Source: an uncultured bacterium (GTDB lineage: Bacteria > Bacillota > Clostridia > Lachnospirales > Lachnospiraceae). From it: a DNA stretch of 64,000 nt. This document shows positions 1-7,595 of the stretch, piece by piece (within the stretch, counting starts at the first letter, position 1; every line of letters starts with the position of its first letter). The translations under genes were made by a program, and so were the position numbers. The stretch spans positions 13,752 to 77,751 of the forward strand of contig CAJMNR010000011.1 in the NCBI GenBank assembly GCA_905214875.1, given 5' to 3'. Below the pieces are notes generated by a model. It made no database searches, was not told the origin of the DNA, and saw only the letters and a list, made by a program, of their open reading frames with translations.

Positions 1-1
1 A

Positions 2-616
2 ATTTGCATTCCATTAGGAATGTATTGGCCAATTCGTAATATGATGTTATATGATATGCCATTACTGTTTGTTCAGGAAGTTGGAGCAGGAAGCGGACAA
101 GAGCTGAATGCAACGATTCTTCAAAGGCTCAATCCATTTTCCTGGTTGGATTATGGAATTCCATGTCTGCAGTTTAAACCAGAGACCGAATATAATATAT
201 GGGAAATGATGTTTAAGACGAGTATGTTCGATGAATTGTTCATAAATAAGGAATCTTCCTATGATTTATTCTTAGGCAACTTGCTATTAATAGTAAACAT
301 CGTTCTTGCATTGGCCTCTGTAGTTCTTGGAATCTATAATGATTTTAAGAAAAAGGTAAAAGAGAATTGGATGATGTGGTTTAAAGTCACATTATATGTA
401 GTAGTCATGGTGAGTTATGTGAAGTTCTGCTTTAACTATCCACTAATTTGTTCCATGAACTTTCGGTATATCGTACCAACAATCCTTGTTGGGGCAATCA
501 ATATCGGAGTTTTTATGAATTATGAAAATAGAAGTCAACTGATAGCTGGAGTCTTGGAATATGGTTGTATTACGTTTTCCATACTTTCTGCATTTGTATA
601 TATGTTTGTATTGTAG
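2..616 (+). CDS. Partial integral membrane protein, C-terminal part
   Basis: The reading frame is open to the left edge of the window, so this is the 3' end of a longer gene; the first internal ATG at 20 is probably not the true start. About 204 residues are visible. There are four hydrophobic segments near LLIVNIVLALASVVLG, VTLYVVVMVSYVKF, IVPTILVGAINIGVF and the extreme C-terminus. The motif MNFRYIVPT before a late membrane helix resembles the C-terminal part of multispanning glycosyltransferases (PMT/GT39-like) of Clostridia. That is inference from family memory, because the catalytic N-terminal part is outside the window. The downstream kinase gene starts 35 nt after its stop codon. Confidence 0.6.
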   Translation: MCIPLGMYWPIRNMMLYDMPLLFVQEVGAGSGQELNATILQRLNPFSWLDYGIPCLQFKPETEYNIWEMMFKTSMFDELFINKESSYDLFLGNLLLIVNIVLALASVVLGIYNDFKKKVKENWMMWFKVTLYVVVMVSYVKFCFNYPLICSMNFRYIVPTILVGAINIGVFMNYENRSQLIAGVLEYGCITFSILSAFVYMFVL

Positions 617-650
617 CTTAGGCGTATTTATTGTTGAAAGAAGGTGCAAT

Positions 651-1595
651 ATGGATTCGTTATTTGATGAAATTCCTTCCGCAAAGAATTGGGTTAATGT
701 GCAAAAGATTACTTATGGTTGGTCAGATGATTTGAAATATTATGTCGAAGACAATATGAGAAGACGGTATATGCTTCGTATAAATAGTATTGATAAATAT
801 GAATGTAAAAAACGTGAGTTTGAAATGATTGTAAAGTTCAATACCTTGAGGTTTCCGATGTCGAAGGCAATTGAGTTTGGAATATGTAACCACGGACGAA
901 ATGTTTATATGCTGCTTGGATGGGTTGAGGGGAGTTCCTTGGAATATAAGATAGGAAACTTGCCGATTATGGAACAGTACCTTCTTGGAATTCAGGCAGG
1001 TAAGATTCTGAAATCCATTCATAGCATACCAGTAGAAGAACGAGATCGACCTAAAGAAACAAAGATTGCAAAGAAACTGAAACAACTGAGTAAATACGAG
1101 CAATGCAAGTATCGTATTCCAAAAGATGAGCTAATCATACAGTATATTAAGAAAAATATACACTGCATTTGTAAGACTCCGCCAGTCTATCAGCAAGGCG
1201 ACTTCCATGTTGGGAATCTGATCTATACCAATACAAAACAAGTAGGTGTAATCGACTTTAATCGATGGACATGTGGAGATCGGTTTGAAGAATTTTACAA
1301 AATCGAGAGTTTTGACGTCAAAAGAAGTAAGGCATTTGCAGTGGGACAACTTCATGGATATTTTAATGGAGAACCACCACTCTGGTTTTGGCGAGTACAA
1401 TCGGTTTATGTCGCACATGCATCGTTATATTCGATTGTATGGGCATCGGACTTTGAAAAAAAGGATATCGATAATATGACAAATATCTGTATGGACACGT
1501 TGCAACATTACGAGTATTTTTCAAGAACGATTCCGACATGGTATGAAGAATATCGATATTTACAACAGGAAATAAAAAAAGAAGTCGTACAGTGA
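651..1595 (+). CDS. Aminoglycoside/choline-kinase-like phosphotransferase (APH family)
   Basis: This is a predicted cytosolic small-molecule kinase of 314 residues with the protein-kinase-like APH fold. The catalytic loop is QQGDFHVGN, with the general base Asp184 and metal ligand Asn189. The DFG-equivalent is IDFNR, with Asp202. The usual HGD histidine is replaced by Gln. I start at ATG 651 because GAAAGAAGG lies 6 nt upstream; the longer frame from 561 overlaps the previous gene and has no ribosome site. The substrate cannot be told from sequence. The family includes antibiotic, choline, fructosamine and homoserine kinases. It ends in a strong terminator. Confidence 0.85.
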   Translation: MDSLFDEIPSAKNWVNVQKITYGWSDDLKYYVEDNMRRRYMLRINSIDKYECKKREFEMIVKFNTLRFPMSKAIEFGICNHGRNVYMLLGWVEGSSLEYKIGNLPIMEQYLLGIQAGKILKSIHSIPVEERDRPKETKIAKKLKQLSKYEQCKYRIPKDELIIQYIKKNIHCICKTPPVYQQGDFHVGNLIYTNTKQVGVIDFNRWTCGDRFEEFYKIESFDVKRSKAFAVGQLHGYFNGEPPLWFWRVQSVYVAHASLYSIVWASDFEKKDIDNMTNICMDTLQHYEYFSRTIPTWYEEYRYLQQEIKKEVVQ

Positions 1596-1600
1596 AGAAG

Positions 1601-1656
1601 AGCTGAAGAGATAAAATAGGCGTATAAAGTCGTTTGTTTTTCTCTTCAGCTTTTTT
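1601..1656 (+). terminator. Intrinsic terminator after the APH-family kinase
   Basis: A perfect 11-bp stem (1601-1611 with 1641-1651) is followed by a run of six T. Confidence 0.85.
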
Positions 1657-1741
1657 ATACATCGAAAAGTCTCTGCCCCAGGCCAACGATGTATAAAAGC
1701 AGGGGAGTTGATTTTAGTATCTAAGTTCGATATACTAAAAT
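1653..1741. repeat. Two further perfect hairpins in the intergenic gap
   Basis: TTTTATACATCG (1653-1664) pairs with 1687-1698. ATTTTAGTAT (1711-1720) pairs with 1732-1741. The first stem uses the T-tract of the preceding terminator, so the two structures compete. I see no coding potential here. Confidence 0.5.
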
Positions 1742-1762
1742 AATGGAAAATAATAACAAATA

Positions 1763-2302
1763 ATGACGAGGGTGGAGAGCGTGAGAAAAAGTTTAATGGG
1801 GAAAAATAGTGTCAATGCCTATGATCTAGAGCTAATACAGACGCCTCAAGAGTATCTGATGGCATTAAGCTGTTATCGGAATAAAAAGGCGCTTTTAAAC
1901 GAGATAAATGGAAGTATAGAGGCGGTAAATCAGTTTATAAGAAAGAAAGAGCTCACCATTGCAATATTGTATCAACAGTTTGCAATTGATGATACTCTGA
2001 CTTTATTGACGCAGACGGTAGGGGAGAAAGAGCGTATGTTTTATGAAAATGTCAAAGCAATCCTTGCGGATGTGTCAGAATTTGATGAACAGCAATACGA
2101 GAAGCTGTCAGGAGCAGTGGGGAGCAAAAAGAAGGACGGCTGCGAAGCATATGAGAAAAAGATAAAGGAAGTAATGAAATTAAGAAAAGAGAATGACATA
2201 CTTGTACTAGAGATAGAAAAGATTTTGGCAGCAGTGTCACGTATGGTTACAAGTGAAGAAGCCAATGATTTATCTAAGCTTACGGCATTGATTGAACTGT
2301 AA
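1763..2302 (+). CDS. Unknown small coiled-coil protein
   Basis: I do not recognise this 179-residue protein. It is mostly charged and predicted helical, with two likely coiled-coil stretches: roughly residues 40-70, and 120-160 with EKKIKEVMKLRKENDILVLE. It has no signal peptide or membrane segment. The overall look recalls flagellar chaperones of the FlgN/FliT type, but no motif supports that. The start is uncertain. ATG 1763 lacks a clear ribosome site, whereas GTG 1781 has GGTGGAG just upstream with short spacing. It stands alone between a terminator and the promoter of the acyl-CoA synthetase gene. Confidence 0.65.
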   Translation: MTRVESVRKSLMGKNSVNAYDLELIQTPQEYLMALSCYRNKKALLNEINGSIEAVNQFIRKKELTIAILYQQFAIDDTLTLLTQTVGEKERMFYENVKAILADVSEFDEQQYEKLSGAVGSKKKDGCEAYEKKIKEVMKLRKENDILVLEIEKILAAVSRMVTSEEANDLSKLTALIEL

Positions 2303-2307
2303 ATCAA

Positions 2308-2336
2308 TTGACAAATCTGTAAATATTAGGTATCAT
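2308..2336 (+). promoter_or_regulatory. Sigma-A-type promoter of the acyl-CoA synthetase gene
   Basis: TTGACA at 2308-2313, a 17-nt spacer and TATCAT at 2331-2336. The start codon lies about 80 nt downstream. Confidence 0.7.
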
Positions 2337-2417
2337 TACTTTAATGATAAAAAGCGTTAAAGTGGTAAAATATTTCTTTGTTTTACATGAAAATAATGAT
2401 GTGGGAAGTGAAAGTAG

Positions 2418-4052
2418 ATGCCAATCACACAACTATTAGAGCGTAACAGCATGGAGTACGGCAATGATGTTTGTTTAGTGGAGATTAACCCGGAAGTCAA
2501 AGAAGTTAGAAGAGTAACTTGGAAAGAGTATGAATTGATGGAACCGAATCCAGCTACTCATTATCGACGGGAAATTACATGGAATGTGTTTAATGAAAAG
2601 GCAAATCGGTTTGCAAATATGCTATTATCCCGAGGTGTAGAAAAGGGAGATAAAGTTGCAATTTTACTTATGAATTGTTTAGAGTGGCTTCCGATTTATT
2701 TTGGAATATTAAAGACCGGGGCGTTAGCCGTACCGCTTAATTTCCGTTATTCATCGGAAGAAATCAAATATTGTGTTACCCTTGCAGAAGCAGATGTATT
2801 AGTATTTGGTCCTGAATTCATTGGTCGTGTAGAAGAAATTGCAGATGAGATTAGTAAGAATAGACTTTTATTTTATGTAGGAGATAATTGTCCTACTTTT
2901 GCTGAGGATTATAACAGCTTAACAGCGAATTGTTCTAGTAAGTCGCCAATGATTGAAATTAAGGATGAAGATGACGCAGCCATTTATTTTTCAAGTGGTA
3001 CAACAGGATTCCCGAAGGCAATCTTACATAACCATACAAGTTTGATGCATTCGTGCAAGGTTGAGCAGAAGCATCATGGACAGACAAGAGATGATGTCTT
3101 TCTATGCATTCCGCCGTTGTATCATACTGGCGCAAAGATGCATTGGTTTGGGAGCCTTTTATCCGGAAGTAAGGCAGTTCTTTTAAAGGGAACGAAACCG
3201 GAATACATATTAGATGCCGTGTCTAAGGAGAAGTGTACGATTGTATGGCTCTTAGTGCCATGGGCACAAGATATTTTAGACGCGTTAGATCGTGGAGATT
3301 TAAAATTAGAAGATTATGAACTGTCGCAGTGGAGGTTAATGCATATAGGGGCACAGCCAGTTCCACCTAGCCTGATTCATAAGTGGAAGAGGTATTTTCC
3401 AGAGCATCAGTATGATACCAATTATGGACTCAGCGAGTCCATCGGCCCAGGATGTGTACATTTAGGCGTTGAGAACATTGAGAAGGTTGGAGCTATTGGA
3501 AAAGCCGGTTATGGCTGGCAGGTTAAGATTGTAGATGAACAGGGAGAACAGGTAAAGCAGGGAGCTGTTGGAGAACTGGCAGTTAAAGGTCCAGGATTGA
3601 TGACTTGTTATTATAATGATAAAAAGGCAACGGATGAGGTCTTAAAGGATGGCTGGCTTTATACTGGGGATATGGCCGAAGAAGACGAAGATGGTTTTAT
3701 TATGTTGGTAGACCGTAAAAAAGATGTCATCATCAGTGGTGGAGAGAATATCTATCCAGTTCAGATTGAGGACTTTATCCGTACCAATGAGGCAGTACAT
3801 GATGTTGCGGTAATTGGACTTCCAGAAAAGCGGTTAGGAGAGATTTCAGCAGCAATTATCGAATTAAAGCCGGGATTTACGATGACGGAACAGGAAATGT
3901 CGGAATTTTGTTTGCGACTGCCAAGATACAAGCGTCCTCGGAAAATTATATTTGCAGATATACCAAGGAACCCAACTGGAAAGATCGAAAAACCAAAGCT
4001 TCGTAAGATTTATGGAGCAAGCAATCTCATTGAAGAACAGAATAGAAGTTAA
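2418..4052 (+). CDS. AMP-forming acyl-CoA synthetase / CoA ligase (ANL superfamily)
   Basis: This 544-residue enzyme is predicted to activate a carboxylic acid as acyl-AMP and then form the CoA thioester in the cytosol. The ANL core motifs are complete. The phosphate loop SSGTTGFPK starts at residue 192, the A5 motif NYGLSES is near 335, YTGD near 415, and the hinge region DRKKDVIISGGENIYP follows. The C-terminal catalytic lysine is Lys522 in NPTGKIEK. Length is normal for the family. Substrate is not evident; medium/long-chain, carnitine and aromatic acid ligases all share this layout. It is monocistronic, with its own promoter and terminator. Confidence 0.92.
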   Translation: MPITQLLERNSMEYGNDVCLVEINPEVKEVRRVTWKEYELMEPNPATHYRREITWNVFNEKANRFANMLLSRGVEKGDKVAILLMNCLEWLPIYFGILKTGALAVPLNFRYSSEEIKYCVTLAEADVLVFGPEFIGRVEEIADEISKNRLLFYVGDNCPTFAEDYNSLTANCSSKSPMIEIKDEDDAAIYFSSGTTGFPKAILHNHTSLMHSCKVEQKHHGQTRDDVFLCIPPLYHTGAKMHWFGSLLSGSKAVLLKGTKPEYILDAVSKEKCTIVWLLVPWAQDILDALDRGDLKLEDYELSQWRLMHIGAQPVPPSLIHKWKRYFPEHQYDTNYGLSESIGPGCVHLGVENIEKVGAIGKAGYGWQVKIVDEQGEQVKQGAVGELAVKGPGLMTCYYNDKKATDEVLKDGWLYTGDMAEEDEDGFIMLVDRKKDVIISGGENIYPVQIEDFIRTNEAVHDVAVIGLPEKRLGEISAAIIELKPGFTMTEQEMSEFCLRLPRYKRPRKIIFADIPRNPTGKIEKPKLRKIYGASNLIEEQNRS

Positions 4053-4059
4053 TCGAAAC

Positions 4060-4098
4060 AGGTGTGATGCGACCTTGGTTGTATCGCACCTATTTTTT
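4060..4098 (+). terminator. Intrinsic terminator after the acyl-CoA synthetase gene
   Basis: A 14-bp stem (4060-4073 with 4078-4091, three G-U pairs) with a CTTG loop, followed by a T-rich tail. Confidence 0.85.
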
Positions 4099-4163
4099 AA
4101 TTGTTAGAAAATTTCTCTGTCGAGCTCTTTCCTAACAATTAAAAATGTCCCAAAAAGCGGGAC
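4094..4163. repeat. Two hairpins between the terminator and the arginase-fold gene
   Basis: TTTTTAATTGTTAG (4094-4107) pairs perfectly over 14 bp with 4132-4145, using the T-tract of the preceding terminator. GTCCC (4147-4151) pairs with GGGAC (4159-4163). The region is upstream of the next promoter. Read on the minus strand, the first stem would leave a U-rich end, so it may act as a terminator for antisense transcription. Confidence 0.5.
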
Positions 4164-4203
4164 GTGTGATGCGCACTCACCTGAAAGGAAGAGGAGTACC
4201 ATT

Positions 4204-4232
4204 TTGCAAGCATTTCTTTTTTATGTTAGTAT
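4204..4232 (+). promoter_or_regulatory. Promoter of the arginase-fold / two-component operon
   Basis: TTGCAA, a 17-nt spacer and TAGTAT, 30 nt before the start codon. Confidence 0.6.
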
Positions 4233-4261
4233 GAAAAGGAGAAGAAGAAAAGAGGGATAAA

Positions 4262-5056
4262 ATGAGTAATGACAATTCAGTTGTAGTTATGAATTTTTCT
4301 CATGTTTATGAAGAGGAAATTCATCTAAAGAAGAAAGATTATCAGTGGATTGATTGTACATATATTAAGGGAACTGAGTGTTACTTGGATGACATTGCAA
4401 AGAGAGAGTTAGAAAAGAAAATAGAAGATTTTTCGCCAGAAGGAATACACTTTATAGATTCTGGCAATTATCATTATGTTACTAAGTTATGGACGGACAA
4501 GATTAAAGAGCCATTTTCTTTAGTAGTCTTTGACCATCATACGGATATGCAGCCAAGCATGTTTGAAAATCTGATGAGCTGCGGCTGTTGGGTAAAAGAA
4601 GTATTAGATCATAATGAGTTTTTGAAAAAAGTAATACTTGTTGGAGCAAAAGAAGAAATGATCCAATCGATTGAGGAAAAATATAAGAAGCGATTAATTT
4701 ACTTTAGTGAACAAAGTTTACGAAGAAAAGAATCGTGGGAGGAATTTTCAAAATTGCATCTTATGGAACCAGTATACATAAGCGTGGACAAAGATATTTT
4801 AAGTGAAGAAACGGTTCGGACCAATTGGGATCAGGGATCACTTAAGTTAAGTGAATTAGAGGCCTTACTAGTAACCATTATGAACAACGAGGAGGTCATT
4901 GGAATCGATATTTGCGGGGAAGCAAATATGGACGAGCCATATTTAGTGCAAAGACAGGTAAATCAGAAAAACGATTTTGTAAATATGGAATTGCTAGAAT
5001 TAATTAGGAGTCAAAAAGAAAGAGAGGACAGGGATGAAAAGGTTAGTAATTATTGA
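4262..5056 (+). CDS. Arginase/ureohydrolase-fold protein
   Basis: This 264-residue protein keeps the dinuclear metal signature of the ureohydrolase family (arginase, agmatinase, formimidoylglutamase). His71 sits in GNYHY (in place of GGDHS). Asp91, His93 and Asp95 are in DHHTD. Asp176 and Asp178 are in SVDKD, and Asp216 and Glu220 in GIDICGE. It is somewhat shorter and more divergent than true arginases, so the guanidino substrate is unknown. Its 3' end overlaps the start of the response regulator by 23 nt, implying translational coupling with a Bce-like system. That pairing is unusual for a metabolic hydrolase. Confidence 0.8.
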   Translation: MSNDNSVVVMNFSHVYEEEIHLKKKDYQWIDCTYIKGTECYLDDIAKRELEKKIEDFSPEGIHFIDSGNYHYVTKLWTDKIKEPFSLVVFDHHTDMQPSMFENLMSCGCWVKEVLDHNEFLKKVILVGAKEEMIQSIEEKYKKRLIYFSEQSLRRKESWEEFSKLHLMEPVYISVDKDILSEETVRTNWDQGSLKLSELEALLVTIMNNEEVIGIDICGEANMDEPYLVQRQVNQKNDFVNMELLELIRSQKEREDRDEKVSNY

Positions 5057-5699
5057 GGATAATGAGAAGCTAAGGGAGGAGCTAGCCTCTTTTTTTCGAA
5101 ACAACCATTTTGATGTAGTGTGCGTGAAAGCGTTTGAACATCTTGTGACAGACGTATTGAATGAGACACCGGATTTGATTTTATTGGATCTTAATTTGCC
5201 AAATTCGGATGGTCTCTATGTCTGTCAGGAGTTTCGTAAAGTAAGCGATGTTCCAATTATCATTATTACTGCAAGAAATACAGAAGTGGACGAGCTGATT
5301 TCCATGACTTATGGTGCAGATGATTTTGTGACAAAGCCATTTAATACACAGATTCTACTCGCAAGGGTAAATAACATATTCAAGAGGCTGGAGCGTGGGG
5401 GGAAAAGCCAGATCATAATGGACGGATTTTTATTTGATGTAACGAAGAGCTGTATCATTGTAAATGGAGAAGAGATTGAGCTTACCAAGAACGAGATGAA
5501 GATTTTATCCGTATTAATAGAGAATCGAGGAGTGATTGTTTCAAGGGACACGATTATTTCGGCACTTTGGGATAGTGATATGTTTGTCGATGACAATACT
5601 TTGACTGTGAATGTTAACCGTCTGCGTAAGAAACTAGAGGAGGCAGGCCTTAAGGAAGTTATTGAGACAAAGAGAGGACAGGGGTATATTGTACGATGA
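5034..5699 (+). CDS. OmpR-family response regulator, BceR-like
   Basis: A 221-residue DNA-binding regulator. The receiver domain (1-115) carries the acidic pair Glu8/Asp9, phospho-acceptor Asp52 in LLDLNLPN and Lys101 in VTKPF. A winged-helix domain (about 125-221) ends in KRGQGYIV. It overlaps the kinase gene by 4 nt (ATGA). The downstream intramembrane-sensing kinase and FtsX-type transporter identify it as the regulator of a peptide-antibiotic sensing and detoxification module. A matching TTACA-N4-TGTAA site lies before the transporter genes. Confidence 0.9.
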   Translation: MKRLVIIEDNEKLREELASFFRNNHFDVVCVKAFEHLVTDVLNETPDLILLDLNLPNSDGLYVCQEFRKVSDVPIIIITARNTEVDELISMTYGADDFVTKPFNTQILLARVNNIFKRLERGGKSQIIMDGFLFDVTKSCIIVNGEEIELTKNEMKILSVLIENRGVIVSRDTIISALWDSDMFVDDNTLTVNVNRLRKKLEEAGLKEVIETKRGQGYIVR

Positions 5700-6709
5700 A
5701 ATTTCATGAGTTTTTAAAGGATAAGGTAGCAACCATTATCACCAATACGGTGGTATTTGGAATGCTGGCAGGTAATCTGAAGATGTTTGGCTACAGCAGT
5801 TATCTGATTTATCTATGTTTGGTCGGATGGCTTGTTGCGACGTTTCTTCCAATTGGAATCGAGTACGCAAAGAAGCGGCAGTTTTATCATGCAATGGAGT
5901 TATGTATTACGAGTCTTGAGAAAAAGTATATCCTCTGTGAATTGTTACAACGCCCAAGCTTTATCGAAGGAAGAATCGTGTATGATGGATTGCAGCAGAT
6001 TAATCAGAATATGATGGACGAAATCAAAGAATATAGGCATAGTGTTAGAGACTACAAGGAATATATCGAGATGTGGGTGCATGAAGTTAAGACACCGGTA
6101 ACGAATGCATTGTTACTAACTGAGAATAATCCCAATAATGTAACGAAGAGCATTGAAGAAGAGGTTGAAAAAATTGCAGAATATATTGAACAGACGCTGT
6201 ATTACTCGAAAATGAGCCTTGTAGAAAAGGACTATGTAATAGCCAATGTCTCACTTGACCATATTGTGAAAAAGGCAGTTAGGCATAATAAGAAGACTCT
6301 GATAGGCAATAAAGTGCAAGTAAAGCTTCATGATGTTGATTTGTCTGTAAAAACGGATGAAAAATGGCTCTTATTTGTATTAAATCAAATTATAACTAAC
6401 AGTGTAAAATATCGCAGAGAGAAAACGCCAATACTGGAGTTTTATGCAAAACAAGAGGATCAAAAGATAACCCTTTACATCGTCGATAATGGAATTGGAA
6501 TCAAAGAAAACGAACTTACAAAGGTATTACAAAAGGGATTCGTCGGTACCAATGGAAGAAAGAAGGAAGCAACGACAGGAATGGGCCTATATATCTGTAA
6601 TAAGCTGTTGTTAAAGATGCATCACAGCATTGCCATTACTTCCAAGGAAGGGTGTTACACCTCGGTTGCAATCACATTTCCTAATACAAATTTCTTTCTT
6701 ACAAACTAA
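5696..6709 (+). CDS. Intramembrane-sensing histidine kinase, BceS-like
   Basis: This 337-residue kinase has two membrane helices (about 12-28 and 35-56) joined by only a few residues, so it has no real extracytoplasmic sensor. This is the hallmark of kinases that take their signal from a BceAB transporter. The phospho-acceptor is His129 in WVHEVKTP, the sequence typical of this subgroup. The ATPase domain shows NQIITNSVKY (N box), DNGIGIKE (G1) and GMGLYI (G2). It overlaps the response regulator gene by 4 nt. In this family the partner transporter senses antimicrobial peptides such as bacitracin or lantibiotics; the ligand here is unknown. Confidence 0.9.
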   Translation: MKFHEFLKDKVATIITNTVVFGMLAGNLKMFGYSSYLIYLCLVGWLVATFLPIGIEYAKKRQFYHAMELCITSLEKKYILCELLQRPSFIEGRIVYDGLQQINQNMMDEIKEYRHSVRDYKEYIEMWVHEVKTPVTNALLLTENNPNNVTKSIEEEVEKIAEYIEQTLYYSKMSLVEKDYVIANVSLDHIVKKAVRHNKKTLIGNKVQVKLHDVDLSVKTDEKWLLFVLNQIITNSVKYRREKTPILEFYAKQEDQKITLYIVDNGIGIKENELTKVLQKGFVGTNGRKKEATTGMGLYICNKLLLKMHHSIAITSKEGCYTSVAITFPNTNFFLTN

Positions 6710-6710
6710 C

Positions 6711-6724
6711 TTACAAAAATGTAA
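6711..6724 (+). promoter_or_regulatory. Predicted BceR-type operator
   Basis: The 14-bp palindrome TTACAAAAATGTAA has the form TTACA-N4-TGTAA, matching the known consensus TNACA-N4-TGTAA for BceR-like regulators. It starts 2 nt after the kinase stop codon. About 44 nt further on is a TATAAT at 6768-6773 with no good -35 box, as expected for an activator-dependent promoter. Confidence 0.7.
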
Positions 6725-6827
6725 GGTAAATGTAATCTAACAAAATGGCTGATTATATGAAGACAGCTATAATTAGAACCATGAAATACAGAATAAAACA
6801 AGTTAGTAAAGGAAAGGGAGTTGTAGA

Positions 6828-7595
6828 ATGAATACGATATTAGAAGTAGAAAACGTTGAGAAATATTATGGCAATAAAGGAAATGTTACAAAGGCAATCG
6901 ATGATTTGTCATTTGATGTAGAACAAGGTGAGTTTGTTGGAATCATGGGAGCTTCCGGAAGCGGTAAGACAACGCTGTTAAACTGCATCAGTACCATTGA
7001 TAATGTAACGAGCGGGCATATCAGGGTTGACGGCAAGGATATCACGAGGATGAGAGGAAATCAGTTAAATGAGTTTAGAAGAGATAACCTCGGATTTATC
7101 TTTCAGGATTTCAACCTCCTTGACACACTTACCGCATATGAGAATATTGCACTAGCACTTACAATCAGGAGAGAATCGCCAGATTTGATCGATAAGAAGA
7201 TTCAAAAAATATCAGATGCATTAGGAATTAAAGAGGTTTTAGACAAATATCCTTATGAGATGTCAGGTGGACAAAAACAAAGGGTTGCCTGTGCTAGAGC
7301 GATGATTACCAATCCGAAGTTAGTGCTTGCGGATGAGCCAACAGGAGCGTTAGATAGTAAGTCTTCTAGAATGTTTCTTGAAAACATCGAACAGATGAAT
7401 AAAGAATTGGATGCGACAATCGTCATGGTAACTCATGATGCATTTACTGCAAGCTACTGTCATAGAATCATTTTTATCAAGGATGGGCGCATCTTTAACG
7501 AATTAGTTCGCGAGGGCGTATCAAGAAAGGAATTCTTCAATAAGATTATCAATGTCGTGACATTGCTTGGAGGTGATAATAATGATGTTCTTTAA
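6828..7595 (+). CDS. ABC transporter ATP-binding protein, BceA-like
   Basis: A 255-residue ATPase. Walker A GASGSGKTT is at residues 41-49. The signature MSGGQKQRVACARA, Walker B LVLADEPTGALDS and an H-loop in MVTHD are all present. This is the MacB/BceA subtype that pairs with a large FtsX-domain permease rather than a solute-binding protein. The ribosome site AAAGGGAG precedes ATG. The 3' end overlaps the permease start by 14 nt. Expression is probably induced by the upstream two-component system through the 6711-6724 site. Confidence 0.92.
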   Translation: MNTILEVENVEKYYGNKGNVTKAIDDLSFDVEQGEFVGIMGASGSGKTTLLNCISTIDNVTSGHIRVDGKDITRMRGNQLNEFRRDNLGFIFQDFNLLDTLTAYENIALALTIRRESPDLIDKKIQKISDALGIKEVLDKYPYEMSGGQKQRVACARAMITNPKLVLADEPTGALDSKSSRMFLENIEQMNKELDATIVMVTHDAFTASYCHRIIFIKDGRIFNELVREGVSRKEFFNKIINVVTLLGGDNNDVL

